Shown here in pieces: positions 1 through 8,967 of a DNA stretch of 64,000 nucleotides. Made by a program: the position numbers and the translations under genes. Source of the DNA: Oryzicola mucosus (GTDB lineage Bacteria > Pseudomonadota > Alphaproteobacteria > Rhizobiales > Rhizobiaceae); contig NZ_JACVVX010000002.1 in NCBI RefSeq assembly GCF_014534685.1, forward strand, positions 1-64,000, given 5' to 3'. Numbering within the stretch: the stretch's first letter is position 1; each line of letters opens with the position of its first letter. The notes beneath the pieces are model-generated. The model had not been told where the DNA came from. It searched no databases and worked only from the letters and a program-made list of their open reading frames with translations.

Positions 1-2
1 CC

Positions 3-232
3 TTCCGCTACAAGGACTACCGCCGCGACGGCGCGGACCGGCGGCAGGTCATGACGCTTGCGGCCGACGAGTTCATCCGCCGCTTCCTAATCCATGTCCT
101 GCCGCGCGGGTTCCATCGCATCCATGCCGGTGCTGCGGTGGACGCATGATCATGATTGAGACGTTCGAGCGCTGGAGGCAACCGCGAGGACCGCCGCACG
201 CGTCGGCGACAAGCCGGGAGACTGCTCCATGA
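3..232 (+). mobile_element. IS91-family transposase remnant with internal deletion
   Basis: Two pieces of an IS91-family (Y2, rolling-circle) transposase are visible. From base 3 one frame reads FRYKDYRRDG, then TLAADEFIRRFLIHVLP and GFHRI, which is the conserved stretch near the C-terminal third of these transposases. That frame stops at 147-149. A second frame gives CRCCGGRM at about 125-148, continues through IETFERWRQPRGPPH and stops at 230-232; this matches the cysteine-rich C-terminal tail. In intact relatives several tens of residues separate the two pieces, so the copy has lost an internal segment and changed frame at about 120-130. The 5' part lies outside the window. Family assignment is from memory of the motif order. 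The copy is certainly inactive. Confidence 0.75.
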
Positions 233-712
233 CCCGGCATGGCATGGTCGAACCTTCAGCCGCAGGCGCTCGGCCGCCGGCATCGGACCCCCGCGCGCCC
301 AGAGTAATCACCGACGCCGACACGCGTCCGCCCGGATCAGTTCTTGGCAGCCAATACTGCGCGAAGGAGCAACGCAGCGGCCTCTTCGCATCCATCCCCA
401 CGCTTCCCGGCGGCGGTCGCGCCATCGCCGACATCGGCCGCAGTTCGAAATCCCCATAGCCGTCGACTGTGCCCCGCGGGTTCCTTCCTCGGGGACTTTC
501 GTACGCCTGCCGGCGCCCGAAACTCTTCACGATTCCGACGGTCGACTTCTGAGCGATGAACTTGAAAAACGGACATTCAGTAGGGCGGCCGTGCAATAAA
601 GACGCGGCGAGCTGCGATCCGTGGCGCTCGACCTGCCTCGGCTTCTCGGCAACGACCTGGCCGCAAAAGCCGATGCATCTTCTCGGTCTACTCGACGCTG
701 AGGCATGGTAAC
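233..712. other. stretch without a supported gene
   Basis: About 480 bases between the transposase remnant and the broken GST gene. Open frames here overlap on both strands, have no convincing ribosome binding site and resemble no family I know. It is probably leftover mobile-element or decayed sequence. Confidence 0.4.
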
Positions 713-1457
713 CTACGTGTTCAGAACCGTCTTCATCGATGCGCCAATCTGCCCTCCGGCGTATTCGTCGCCGAAATCTCGTCGCGTCCGTTCATCCAGC
801 GCGGCGAGTTCAGGCAGCGTGGACATGCGTTCGCTGAAGGCTGAGATACTTGGTGCGGTCTCAGCGAGAAGCCGATCTATGCGGTCGAACCGGTCGGTGA
901 CGGTGTGCCAGAGAGTGGCCGTAATCACATCGGCGACCCCGGGTCGGACCCCTCCCAGGAGAGATCCATCGCCTTCCGTTAGACCGTAGCGCAGGCCAAG
1001 TTCTTCCCAAATCGTCATCCATTTTCGCAGCTGTGGCTTGAACGAACGTCGGTCCACATCTCCTTGCCGCCGTCAAGGCTTAGCTCGTCGATAACGTCGT
1101 TGGCATCATGGCGACTTTCATCGCTAGAGCGCGGAGCTTTGGATCAGCGGGCATCAGTTCGAGCGTCTCACCCAGAAAGTGGACGATGGCAGGCATCTGC
1201 GAAACTGCGAACCAGGTTTCGATATCCAGAAGCACCGGCGGGCCCATGAAGGGGGCCGGCGTATCGGACGCCGGCCCTTGCATCAGGTTCGAGATAAAGT
1301 CGTCGTTAGTTTCGGTCCATTCCTGCCCGGCAAAGGCCAGGAGAGCCCGAACGAACTGACCGCAGACTATCACCTCCCGCAGCATCGGAGCCGACTTGCC
1401 GCTATCATTTTCAAAGGTTGCCTCGTATACCGTCGGCCCGCCATTACAAGAACACAT
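713..1457 (-). pseudogene. glutathione S-transferase-like gene, frameshifted
   Basis: One GST-like protein is spread over three minus-strand frames. The N-terminal part (1457 down to about 1105) has the thioredoxin-fold features GQFVRALLAFAGQEW and MGPPVLLDIETW, where the usual glutathione-contact segment would be. After VAM the reading continues in another frame as DANDVIDELSLDGGKEMWTD, then in a third frame as FKPQLRKWMTIWEELGLRYG and the C-terminal helical domain ending at 713. Two indels, near 1105 and 1045, therefore break the gene. The extreme N-terminus is also unusual (MCSCNGG), so the start is uncertain. In the intact family this would be a cytosolic detoxification enzyme. It is the leftmost of several broken redox genes in this region. 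Confidence 0.75.
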
Positions 1458-1481
1458 CGCAGCGCGTCCGTCCTATGAGCA

Positions 1482-1832
1482 TCAATCCGTGCCCGCTTCC
1501 TGCCAGTGCGGGTAGGTGACGTACGCCGTGACCGCTCCTTCTTCGTGAGATCGGATGGTGACCTGTTCGCCTTTCGGCATGTAGATGACTTCGCCGACTG
1601 CGCCCGTGACCATTCCCGACGGCCCTGTTACGGAAAGTTTCCCGGAGAGAACCACCATTACGTCATTCACGGCGAGCACTTCGCTCAACGTCTGATTGGG
1701 ACCGTATCGGCCGAAACCGACAGTTATGGGGCCGCCGTTCTTTTGGTCGACCATATTGGCGGCGAAGATATCTTCGTCCTGGCCAGGCGACCGCTCGAAC
1801 GATGCGTCGGATACTGCGAATTTCTGAACCAT
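1482..1832 (-). CDS. small single-cupin protein
   Basis: A 116-residue protein beginning MVQKFAVSDASF. The start at 1832 is preferred over an upstream ATG because AAAGG sits 8 bases before it. The centre reads as one cupin beta-barrel: VLAVNDVMVVLSGKLSV and VGEVIYMPKGEQVTI fit the two cupin motifs, as in the EutQ-like/DUF861 small cupins. The classical metal-binding histidines are not obvious, so catalytic function is uncertain; binding of a small ligand is as likely. It is divergent from a TetR regulator, and a repeated ACCTACC motif lies between them, which suggests it is that regulator's target. Confidence 0.75.
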   Translation of the reverse strand: MVQKFAVSDASFERSPGQDEDIFAANMVDQKNGGPITVGFGRYGPNQTLSEVLAVNDVMVVLSGKLSVTGPSGMVTGAVGEVIYMPKGEQVTIRSHEEGAVTAYVTYPHWQEAGTD

Positions 1833-1990
1833 TGGATTGCCTTTCAGTTTTATTGCGCTGGTACGCTGGTCAACATACTGTTCGAAAGCTAGCTCCACTC
1901 CTTGGCGAAAACCGAGGGCTGGTCCCAGGCTGCGACATGTCCTCCACGGGGCGCCTCGCTACACTAGGTCAAAGCCAGATACCGCTCCTC

Positions 1991-2061
1991 GACCTACCGT
2001 CTGCTTGTTTCATGCAGAACCTACCTTTCGTAGGTAGGAACGAAGTTACCGTTGGTAGGTT
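1991..2061. promoter_or_regulatory. candidate TetR operator region (ACCTACC repeats)
   Basis: In the divergent cupin/TetR spacer the motif ACCTACC occurs at 1992-1998 and 2019-2025, and inverted (GGTAGGT) at 2054-2060. ACCTAC (2019-2024) and GTAGGT (2030-2035) form a 6-bp inverted repeat with a 5-base spacer. Repeated half-sites next to a TetR gene are the usual arrangement of its own operator. Seen directly; the assignment to this regulator is inference. Confidence 0.55.
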
Positions 2062-2095
2062 CCCTCTTGTAGGCGATTGATGGTGTCCGGGCCGC

Positions 2096-2692
2096 ATGAC
2101 GAAAAGCATCAAAAACGATCGACCTGTCAGGCTTTCCAAGGCGGAGCGCCACAAGCAGTTGTTGCGCTGTGCCCGCGCCATTGCGAGGGATGAGGGCGTC
2201 GACCGCCTCACCTTGGGCCGCTTGTCCGGGATTGCGGGTGTCTCGAAGCCCGTCGTGTACGATCACTTCCCGACGAGAACTGCCCTGCTCACCGAACTCT
2301 ACAAATGGCTGGACGCGGAGCAAGTCGACGCTTTCCGGCAGTCGATGGCGGCGAAGCCAAAATGCAGGGCGGAAACCGTGAATCTACTTGCCCAAGCTTA
2401 CATCCGGTGCGCCGCGGACACCAAGGGAGAAGTTTACAACCTTGGCGCGGCACTAGCCGGCAGCCAGGAGAAGAGTGCCGTAGTGACGGATTGTCTCGAT
2501 TATTGCGTCGGGATGTTCGTGGCGGTGCTGGCGCCGCACAGTTCGGTCTCGGAAATCGATCTCGTCCGCAGATGCGTAGGCTTGGTCGGGGCGGGAGAGG
2601 CGCTCGCCGCCTCGCTAATACAAGGACGCGGCGACGAAGCCGAGATCGTCGCCGCATTCGGCGCTCTGATCAGGGGAAGTCTGGAAGGATGA
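2096..2692 (+). CDS. TetR/AcrR family transcriptional regulator
   Basis: A 198-residue protein of normal TetR length. The N-terminal helix-turn-helix is clear at about residues 30-65: LTLGRLSGIAGVSKPVVYDHF followed by TRTALLTELY. The remaining helical domain (about 75-198) would bind an unknown ligand. It probably represses itself and the divergent small cupin gene, because the spacer carries repeated and inverted ACCTACC motifs. The ligand cannot be deduced from sequence. Confidence 0.9.
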   Translation: MTKSIKNDRPVRLSKAERHKQLLRCARAIARDEGVDRLTLGRLSGIAGVSKPVVYDHFPTRTALLTELYKWLDAEQVDAFRQSMAAKPKCRAETVNLLAQAYIRCAADTKGEVYNLGAALAGSQEKSAVVTDCLDYCVGMFVAVLAPHSSVSEIDLVRRCVGLVGAGEALAASLIQGRGDEAEIVAAFGALIRGSLEG

Positions 2693-2979
2693 CCAGCGCG
2701 GCACCGCAATTTGGTAGATCGGATCGGCAACAGATGGCGCGACGTGTTCATGGTGCGCCGTGAAGCGGCTGCAATGGCACAACGCCGTTCCGAAGCGAGC
2801 GATCGGGCAGGGTCAATCATTCCTCTTCTCTTTCGGAAAAGCTTGGCGATGCCCCTCGCGCCGATGACCGTTGGATGCTGAACCGGATTGGATCGCAATA
2901 AGCTGGCGTTTCCCAACGCTACGGCCCGGCAACCGCCAGTTTTACAGAAACCCGCATTTCAGGAGCAGGCTACATGAGG

Positions 2980-3204
2980 TCACTGCCGCTTGTGGTCGTC
3001 CAGTTTTGCAATTTCGGCATCGGCCAGACCCGATATTTGCTGCCCCATGACCTTCAGAAACACCGGCGCTCGCTCCCTGTAAGCGACCTGCTTTTCAGGC
3101 GTGCTGTCCCAGGATTGCTGAATGGTGGTGCCGGGACAGGCGATCTTCATTCCATCACTGGCAAACAGAGCCAAAGCAACTTGGTCGATGATGTTTGATG
3201 TCAT
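2980..3204 (-). CDS. hypothetical small protein
   Basis: A 74-residue protein starting MTSNIIDQVALALFASDGM, with AGGG about 10 bases before the ATG. The middle (PGTTIQQSWDSTPEKQVAYRERA) resembles short helical proteins of unknown function in which a tryptophan precedes a tyrosine/arginine-rich helix. A longer open frame reaches 3309 but has no better start signal. No catalytic motif, signal peptide or membrane segment is visible. It lies between a TetR gene and a GST gene. Function unknown; it may be genuine. Confidence 0.45.
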   Translation of the reverse strand: MTSNIIDQVALALFASDGMKIACPGTTIQQSWDSTPEKQVAYRERAPVFLKVMGQQISGLADAEIAKLDDHKRQ

Positions 3205-3360
3205 TCCTGAACCCTGCTCGTTTGGACAGATGGGTGAGCTGGCAGCTAACATTGTCACTATTGCGCCCGGCTGCCGATTGGGGGCTTCGGTCTCTAGCGG
3301 CGGCAACACAAAGGCAAACTCTCGGGCTTCAAGCTGAGATCCTCGCTTGGTTCTATTGCC

Positions 3361-4038
3361 CTAAGCGCGGGTTGGACGAAATGACCCAGCGTCCCCGTCA
3401 AAGCGCTTCAGGCGTTGGCCAGGGAGAAGATCGTAGGGCGATCGCCAACCGGGAAGTGCCGCGTGTCGGTCCAGCCAGGCGCGCACATGCGGGTAGCTGC
3501 GGCCGAGGTCGTATCCGATCTCATCCTCGGGATAGGACAAGTACGCACACATGGAAATGTCGGCGATAGTGACATTGACGCCGACCACAAATGGCTGGTC
3601 GCGGAGACGAGCTTCGAGGATCCCGAGGAAATCGTCGATGCGGCGGCGAAAGAACGCCAGCACTGCCGGATCCGGACCTTCGCTGAACGTCCTGATGAAG
3701 CGATAGGTGGCCATATAGCCGGACATCTTCTGGTTGTCCCAGAAGAGCCACCGAAGCACTTCGTACCGTGATTCCTCCCCACCAGTGAGAAGGTTGAATT
3801 TCTCCGCCAGATAGAGCAGGATCGGTCCCGTCTGCGTCAGCTGCCTTCCACCTTCTTCAAGGACAGGAATCTCGCCCATTGGGTTAAACTTGCGGCGCCA
3901 TTCCTCGCTCCAAGTAATTCGACCAGCAAAATCGGTCCACACTAATTTAAATGGCTGATCGCAGAGAGTAAGCATCTGAGCAATCTTATAGCTGTTGCCC
4001 GACTCTGGGAAATAGTGGAGACGATACGTTTCGGCCAT
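3361..4038 (-). CDS. glutathione S-transferase family protein
   Basis: A 225-residue intact GST. Residues 5-80 form the thioredoxin-like domain: YRLHYFPESGNSYKIAQML, then NPMGEIPVLEEGG (cis-proline region) and LTQTGPILLYLAE (glutathione gamma-glutamyl contact). Residues 90-205 form the helical domain, with VTIADISMCAYL as the N-capping box. Such enzymes conjugate glutathione to electrophiles or act as disulfide reductases in the cytosol. The substrate cannot be read from sequence. It sits next to other redox and detoxification genes, including a broken GST at 713-1457. Confidence 0.9.
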   Translation of the reverse strand: MAETYRLHYFPESGNSYKIAQMLTLCDQPFKLVWTDFAGRITWSEEWRRKFNPMGEIPVLEEGGRQLTQTGPILLYLAEKFNLLTGGEESRYEVLRWLFWDNQKMSGYMATYRFIRTFSEGPDPAVLAFFRRRIDDFLGILEARLRDQPFVVGVNVTIADISMCAYLSYPEDEIGYDLGRSYPHVRAWLDRHAALPGWRSPYDLLPGQRLKRFDGDAGSFRPTRA

Positions 4039-4187
4039 GCCTTCTTGTCCTCTAGTCGAATTCTTCTGTTCGGCACCAGACGGTTATGCATTCATGATCG
4101 CCCCGGAGCTTGGCTCCCGGCGGAGATTGGCGCATACCTCGCACGCACCAACCCCGATATTCTATGGTCCTATGGGGCTGTTGGGGA

Positions 4188-5078
4188 CTAGCTTTCGGTC
4201 TCAAGTTCGAGAGAAGCATAGCTGGCCCGCAGGAATTCGGCCGGGGTCGTCGGCTTACGACCAAGGAGTTTCTCCATGTCGCCGGACTTGCCCTCCCACT
4301 CGCCAGCGTTGACGCCATGGACCCACGTAAGCACGAACCCCGCAGCCGGTTCCGGCAGGCCGGCTGACACGAGGTTGGCGATGTACTCCTGATCGGAGAC
4401 CGTTTTGAACGGTACAGGCCTGCCGCTGATGTCCGACAGGATCCACGCAATGTCCGAAAAGGACACCGCCGGGTCGCCATACAGAGAGTAGGACTTGTTC
4501 TCATGGCCAGCCTCGGTCAACACGACGGCATGGGCTTCCGCCAGATCCTCACGGCAGGCGTAGCCCGCCTTGCCTGTACCGGCCGGCGCATGAACCCCGG
4601 CCTCCAGCGCACTGCCGCCAACGTAGAGTTCGACATTGTCGAGAAATGGCGGATGACGGACAAGCGTGTATGTCAGGCCGGAGGACTTGAGTTTTTCCTC
4701 GACAAAGCGGTCCTCCTCGGTGACTTGTGGCAGCATAAAATCAGACCCAGCTTTGCGAATAATCGGCATGAAAACGATGTGCTGGACATGGGCTTCTCGT
4801 GCCGCATTGATCACGTTTTCATGCTGGGTATTCCGGTCTGTAAATGCCGTCGCCGACACGAGCATCACCTTCTCGATGCCCTCGAACGCACGCACCAGCC
4901 CGTCATAATCCAGGTAGTCGCCCTGGCGGATCTCGATCCCCTTGGCGGTAAGATCTGCCGCTTTGGCCGGTTCGCGCGCGAGACCGACAATGTCATCGGC
5001 GGGCACCCGGTTTAGAAGATGGTTGAGGGTCATGCGGCCGATGTTACCGGTAGCGCCGGTGACGAGGATTTTGGTCAT
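4188..5078 (-). CDS. NmrA-like NAD(P)-binding oxidoreductase (QorB-like)
   Basis: A 296-residue atypical short-chain dehydrogenase. The dinucleotide-binding motif GATGNIG is at residues 8-14, and the arginine of LAREP after beta-2 suggests NADP(H). The protein lacks the YxxxK catalytic pair of classical SDRs, which fits the NmrA/QorB (quinone oxidoreductase 2) branch. In E. coli qorB is divergent from an HxlR-type regulator. Here an HxlR gene lies upstream on the opposite strand, with a broken alcohol dehydrogenase in between. A role in quinone or aldehyde stress is plausible. Confidence 0.85.
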   Translation of the reverse strand: MTKILVTGATGNIGRMTLNHLLNRVPADDIVGLAREPAKAADLTAKGIEIRQGDYLDYDGLVRAFEGIEKVMLVSATAFTDRNTQHENVINAAREAHVQHIVFMPIIRKAGSDFMLPQVTEEDRFVEEKLKSSGLTYTLVRHPPFLDNVELYVGGSALEAGVHAPAGTGKAGYACREDLAEAHAVVLTEAGHENKSYSLYGDPAVSFSDIAWILSDISGRPVPFKTVSDQEYIANLVSAGLPEPAAGFVLTWVHGVNAGEWEGKSGDMEKLLGRKPTTPAEFLRASYASLELETES

Positions 5079-5156
5079 GGATTTTCCTTTCGGTTCATGG
5101 GGGTGGTGCGGCGGAGTAGCGCCAAGCTCTGAATTGATTGGGGCGAGCTGGATCAG

Positions 5157-5470
5157 TCAGGCGGCGATCACGATCTTTCCGATCGTACGTCTGCTCTTGA
5201 GTGTTCATGTGCAGTCTTCATGTCCTCGGCGGTCAGTCCGTCGAGCCGAGTGGAAACGATCGGGCGCAGCCCCCCAGAGGCAACGCGATCGGTAACCTCA
5301 GCGAGGATCTCGCCCTGACTGGCGAGGTCAAAGCCGCTGATCACCTTCGCGAACACCATCTCGGTATGGAGAGAGATGGATTTCGACACGATTGGGCTGA
5401 CGTCGAACGGCGGCGCGCGATCGTTTGTGCGACCACACCTGCTCCGATAAATCCGAACCTCATAGACGCC
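5157..5470 (-). pseudogene. zinc-type alcohol dehydrogenase, C-terminal fragment
   Basis: The minus strand encodes the end of a medium-chain (zinc/quinone-reductase type) dehydrogenase: FDVSPIVSKSISLHTEMVF, then GEILAEVTDRVASG and RLDGLTAEDMKTAHE. Near 5190 the frame shifts, and the expected end (RTIGKIVIAA, stop at 5157) continues in another frame. The Rossmann domain and N-terminal catalytic domain are missing. The fragment therefore has both a 5' truncation and a 3' frameshift. It lies between the NmrA-like reductase and the HxlR gene and may once have been part of that regulon. Confidence 0.7.
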
Positions 5471-5613
5471 TCCTAAAAATCTTAATCGCGCACGCTCAAT
5501 CGGCGATTGTCGAACGCGGTGCGCGTCGACAACGTGGTCGGATCCAGTTAAGACAGAGCAGACGCTTCTTCCAGTACCAACCATTTTGTAAGTGTAAGAT
5601 TTAGGAGATCAGA

Positions 5614-5973
5614 ATGACCGAGACAAACTTTCGATGCGGCCTGGAAGCGGTCCTGGCAATCCTTGGCGGCAAGTGGAAGCCGCTTATTGTTTATCACCTC
5701 GCCAGCGGTTCCAAGCGGACAGGACAGCTCCGCAGGCTCGTTACCAATGTCAGCGAGAAGATGCTGATCCAGCACCTGAAGGAACTGGCGGACGATGGGG
5801 TCGTTCGCCGTATCGACTTCCAGACGGTGCCACCGCACGTGGAATACGAGCTGACGGATTTTGGTCGAAGCCTGGCCGAATTGCTCGCGCCGCTATGCGA
5901 ATGGGGAACCCGTCACAATGCGGAGGTAGCGATGATCGTAGAGAAGCGAGCGCGCGTGGAAGAGTTGACCTAG
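5614..5973 (+). CDS. HxlR family transcriptional regulator
   Basis: A 119-residue winged-helix protein of standard HxlR length. CGLEAVLAILGGKWKPLIVYHL at the N-terminus is the family signature, with Cys8 in the usual redox- or electrophile-sensing position. SEKMLIQHLKELADDGVV is the recognition-helix region and the VEYELTDFG wing follows. Members such as QorR, YodB and HypR sense quinones, aldehydes or disulfide stress and control neighbouring dehydrogenases. Targets are probably the NmrA-like reductase and the decayed alcohol dehydrogenase upstream. It converges on a LysR gene with 15 bases between them. Confidence 0.9.
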   Translation: MTETNFRCGLEAVLAILGGKWKPLIVYHLASGSKRTGQLRRLVTNVSEKMLIQHLKELADDGVVRRIDFQTVPPHVEYELTDFGRSLAELLAPLCEWGTRHNAEVAMIVEKRARVEELT

Positions 5974-5988
5974 CAGACCGATCCTTCA

Positions 5989-6879
5989 TCAGGCTCTGCT
6001 GTCTCGAAGCGCGCCTTTGAATAGTTCGAAAGCACTCGTGCCTTCTCGGTCGGGATAATAGAGATGATAGCCGGGGAACGGCTCGCACCATGGCTCCAGC
6101 AGCCGGATAAGGCGGCCGTCGGCGATCGGCGCCGCCACCAGATCCTCCAGGATGTAGAGGATGCCAAAACCCTCAAGGGTGGCGGCCACCAGCAGGTTGC
6201 CATCGTTGAACACCGGCCCCCGCCCTGGCGTGACCGTCACAGCTCGGCCGCCGCGCTCGAACGACCAGGGAGACAGGTCGCCCTGCGCGTTGCGATAGCC
6301 GATGCAGCGATGTGCCGTGAGGTCGGCGGGCTCCAGTGGCGCGGGACGCTCGGCTAGATATCCGGGAGCCGCCACCACCGCGACGCGAAGCTTAGGTCCG
6401 ACCGCCAACGCGATCATGTCCTTCTCCAGTCGCTCGCCGAGGCGGATGCCCGCATCATAGCGGCCCGCGACAACGTCAGTCATTCCGTCCTCCACGCACA
6501 CCTCCACCTCGATGCCGGGGTGGCGGCGCATGAAGGACGGGAGCATCGGCCACAGCACTGTATCCGTGGCGTGTTTGCCTGACGTGATCCGGACGGTGCC
6601 GATCGCCACGCCGCGGGCTTGGGACAGCGCCTCGATCTCGTTGTCCAACCCGACCAGTGCCGGCGACAGCGTGGCGAGCAGGCGCTCGCCGGCACTGGTC
6701 GGAGCGACGCTGCGCGTGGTGCGGGCGAGCAGGCGAAAACCGAGTTGGGATTCCAAACGCTTCATGGTCTGGCTCAACGCCGACTGGGTGACGCCGAGCC
6801 GACGCGCGGCACGCGTAAAGCTTCGGTCTGAGGCGATGGCCGCAAAGACGGCGAAATCGGCAAGCTGATCAGGACGCAT
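5989..6879 (-). CDS. LysR family transcriptional regulator
   Basis: A 296-residue LysR-type regulator. The N-terminal winged helix-turn-helix covers about residues 5-65 (FAAIASDRSFTRAARRLGVTQSALSQ, read in two overlapping parts). The periplasmic-binding-like effector domain follows from about residue 90. It is divergent from an SDR gene at 6979. The 99-base spacer contains a TAAT-N7-ATTA dyad and a longer TGCTAAT/ATTAGCA inverted pair, so it probably controls that SDR. The effector is unknown. Confidence 0.9.
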   Translation of the reverse strand: MRPDQLADFAVFAAIASDRSFTRAARRLGVTQSALSQTMKRLESQLGFRLLARTTRSVAPTSAGERLLATLSPALVGLDNEIEALSQARGVAIGTVRITSGKHATDTVLWPMLPSFMRRHPGIEVEVCVEDGMTDVVAGRYDAGIRLGERLEKDMIALAVGPKLRVAVVAAPGYLAERPAPLEPADLTAHRCIGYRNAQGDLSPWSFERGGRAVTVTPGRGPVFNDGNLLVAATLEGFGILYILEDLVAAPIADGRLIRLLEPWCEPFPGYHLYYPDREGTSAFELFKGALRDSRA

Positions 6880-6889
6880 CGATGACCCC

Positions 6890-6938
6890 TGCTAATCAAA
6901 CCTATTACTAATAAGGCGGTTCTCACGATCAATTAGCA
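6890..6938. promoter_or_regulatory. candidate LysR binding region
   Basis: TAAT (6893-6896) and ATTA (6904-6907) form a dyad with a 7-base centre, and TGCTAAT (6890-6896) has its exact inverted copy ATTAGCA at 6932-6938. The region is AT-rich and lies between divergent LysR and SDR genes, the usual place for a LysR box and activation site. Confidence 0.45.
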
Positions 6939-6978
6939 TGACTACCTAGTGAGCAACAGTTGAAGGCATGAGGAGCAG

Positions 6979-7794
6979 GTGGTGGATAGGGTTTGGCTGA
7001 TAACCGGAGCAAGCCGCGGACTTGGATGCGAGATCGCGCGCGCCGCGCTCGACGCGGGCGAAACGGTCGCAGCAACGGCGCGGTCCGCCGACGCGGCACG
7101 CGAAGCACTTGGGGGCGAACATGGACGCCTGCACGTCCTCCCGCTCGATATCACCGACGCGGTCGCCGCGAACGCGGTTGCCGCCGAGACGATCAAGCGG
7201 GTCGGTGCAATCGACGTGCTTGTCAACAATGCCGGCTATGCCGAGTTGGGCTACTTCGAGACCTTCTCCGATGCCGCGGTGCGGCGCCAGTTCGAGGTCA
7301 ACCTATTCGGCACGATGAACGTGGCACGCGCGGTCGCCCCCCACATGCGGGCGCGCCGCTCGGGTCTCATCGTCACCATCTCGTCGGTCAGCGGGCTGGT
7401 CTCCAATGCCGGAGGAGCCGTCTACTCGGCGTCGAAGTTTGCGGTCGAAGGATGGATGGAGGGCTTTGCGCAGGAACTGGCACCCTTGGGCGTCCGATCG
7501 CTTCTGGTCGAGCCGGGGATGCTGCGCACCGACTTCATGGACCGGAAGTCGGCAAACTTCGGCAGCATCGACACTCCCGACTACGCCGAAGCGATCACGC
7601 AGTACCGCGCCTTCGTCAACGAGGCCAATGGCAATCAGCCCGGCGATCCAAGGCAACTCGCCGCACGGATCGTGACGCTTGCCTCGCAGAGCGAAGTGCC
7701 ATCGAGGCTCGTGTTCGGCGATGACGCACGCCAGTGGGCCAGTGCGAAGGTTGACCAGTTGCGGCAGGAGATCGCCAGGTCCGCCGATCGTTAG
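6979..7794 (+). CDS. SDR family NAD(P)-dependent oxidoreductase
   Basis: A 271-residue classical short-chain dehydrogenase. It has TGASRGLG near residue 8 (cofactor loop), NNAGY near residue 80 and the catalytic Ser-Tyr-Lys set in the segment with TISSVSGL and YSASKFA. Arginine in ATARS favours NADP(H). The chosen start is GTG at 6979, after AGGAGCAG; GTG at 6982 is an alternative. The substrate is unknown. It is divergent from a LysR regulator. Confidence 0.88.
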   Translation: MVDRVWLITGASRGLGCEIARAALDAGETVAATARSADAAREALGGEHGRLHVLPLDITDAVAANAVAAETIKRVGAIDVLVNNAGYAELGYFETFSDAAVRRQFEVNLFGTMNVARAVAPHMRARRSGLIVTISSVSGLVSNAGGAVYSASKFAVEGWMEGFAQELAPLGVRSLLVEPGMLRTDFMDRKSANFGSIDTPDYAEAITQYRAFVNEANGNQPGDPRQLAARIVTLASQSEVPSRLVFGDDARQWASAKVDQLRQEIARSADR

Positions 7795-7853
7795 GGCGCC
7801 GTGAGTATGCTTCGCCCAAATGCGACAATGGCGGCGCTGACCTGATCCGGGCA

Positions 7854-8773
7854 TTACTGGGGGAGCCAGTGCCCACCGCCGCTTACGAACACGGGCTCCT
7901 GCACACGAGGCGCAAGTGTCGGCATCGCCTGTATGATCTCCGTCATGCCCGGAATCTGCAAGCCAGCATCGCGCTGTCCGGCGATGAACAGAGCCGGAAC
8001 CTCGACCTTCATACCGGAGAGCGACACCTGGAGCTGCCAGTTGCGATCCAGATTGCGATAGTAGTTCAATCCGCTGCGAAAACCTGTCTTCGTGAACGCC
8101 TCCGCGTAGATATCCAAGTCAGCCTCGGAGAGCCAAGCGGGGAGTTTGTCGGGATAAGGCAGAGGAGCCAGCAGGCCGTCGCGCCGCGAAACCATTCCGA
8201 ATGGATTGGGTGTCGTATCCCCGCTCGCGCGGGCCTGCGTCACCGGACGCAGCATAAAGCAGCATGCGCAATGTGCGCCGAAATGTCCTTCTCCAGTTCG
8301 GCTTCTGCAATACCGGGTTCCTGGAAGTAGAGCGTATAGAGCTGGGCATCCTGGGTTTGCGGGAAGATGGTTGTCGGAGGCACCGGCGGTCTGCCCATCA
8401 TAGGCACGCTGAGCGCCACCACACCGTTAAATCGGTGAGGCCTCAGCTGTGCGGCTTGCCAAGTGACTGTGGCGCCCCAGTCGTTGCCGACGATGATTGC
8501 CTGCTGTTCTCCAAGAGCGTCGAGCAACGCGATCATATCACCGACGATGTGAAAAAGGGTGTATTCGTCGATCGACTCCGGCGTGTCGCTGCCGCCATAG
8601 CCGCGCATGTCGGGCGCAATAGCGTGGAAGCCGGCTCCGGAGAGTGCCCGCACTTGGTGCCGCCAGGCATAGGAGGTTTCCGGGAAGCCATGGCAGAGCA
8701 GGACGGCGGGACCGCGGCCCTCTTCGATGATGTTCATCTTGATCGTGCTGGTTCCGACAGTCCGCTGTTTCAA
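7854..8773 (-). pseudogene. epoxide hydrolase-like alpha/beta hydrolase, frameshifted
   Basis: The N-terminal part (8773 to about 8270) is a good epoxide hydrolase: CHGFPETSYAWRHQ carries the HGxP oxyanion motif, DMRGYGGSD follows, and GNDWGATVTW carries the catalytic Asp nucleophile. The reading then moves through a second frame (RTLRMLLYAASGDAG) into a third frame that starts near RASGDTTPNPFGMVSR and runs to GGGHWLPQ, where it stops at 7854. Two indels near 8280 and 8235 break the gene, and the end is early because relatives continue about 20 residues past GHW. It was divergent from an Rrf2 regulator, which is also broken. Confidence 0.8.
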
Positions 8774-8889
8774 GGCGCTCTCTCGTGGCCTGATTGCCGC
8801 TCCTGCCTCAGGTACGGTACGGTGGATAAGGCGACAGAAACGACAAGCCCGCCAAGCAAGACCGTTTGCTCTTCATGGCCTCATGATCG

Positions 8890-8955
8890 TTCCGTAACTT
8901 CATGAAGTGCGGTATAGCAGGAAAGGTCGAAAGCGCGACATTTCAAGTTACGGAA
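8890..8955. promoter_or_regulatory. inverted repeats between epoxide hydrolase and Rrf2 pseudogenes
   Basis: TTCCGTAACTT at 8890-8900 has an exact inverted copy, AAGTTACGGAA, at 8945-8955. ACTTCATGAAGT at 8897-8908 is a perfect 12-bp palindrome overlapping the first arm. This lies just upstream of the Rrf2 reading frame and probably was its operator. Confidence 0.5.
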
Positions 8956-8967
8956 TAGGGTGTCGGT

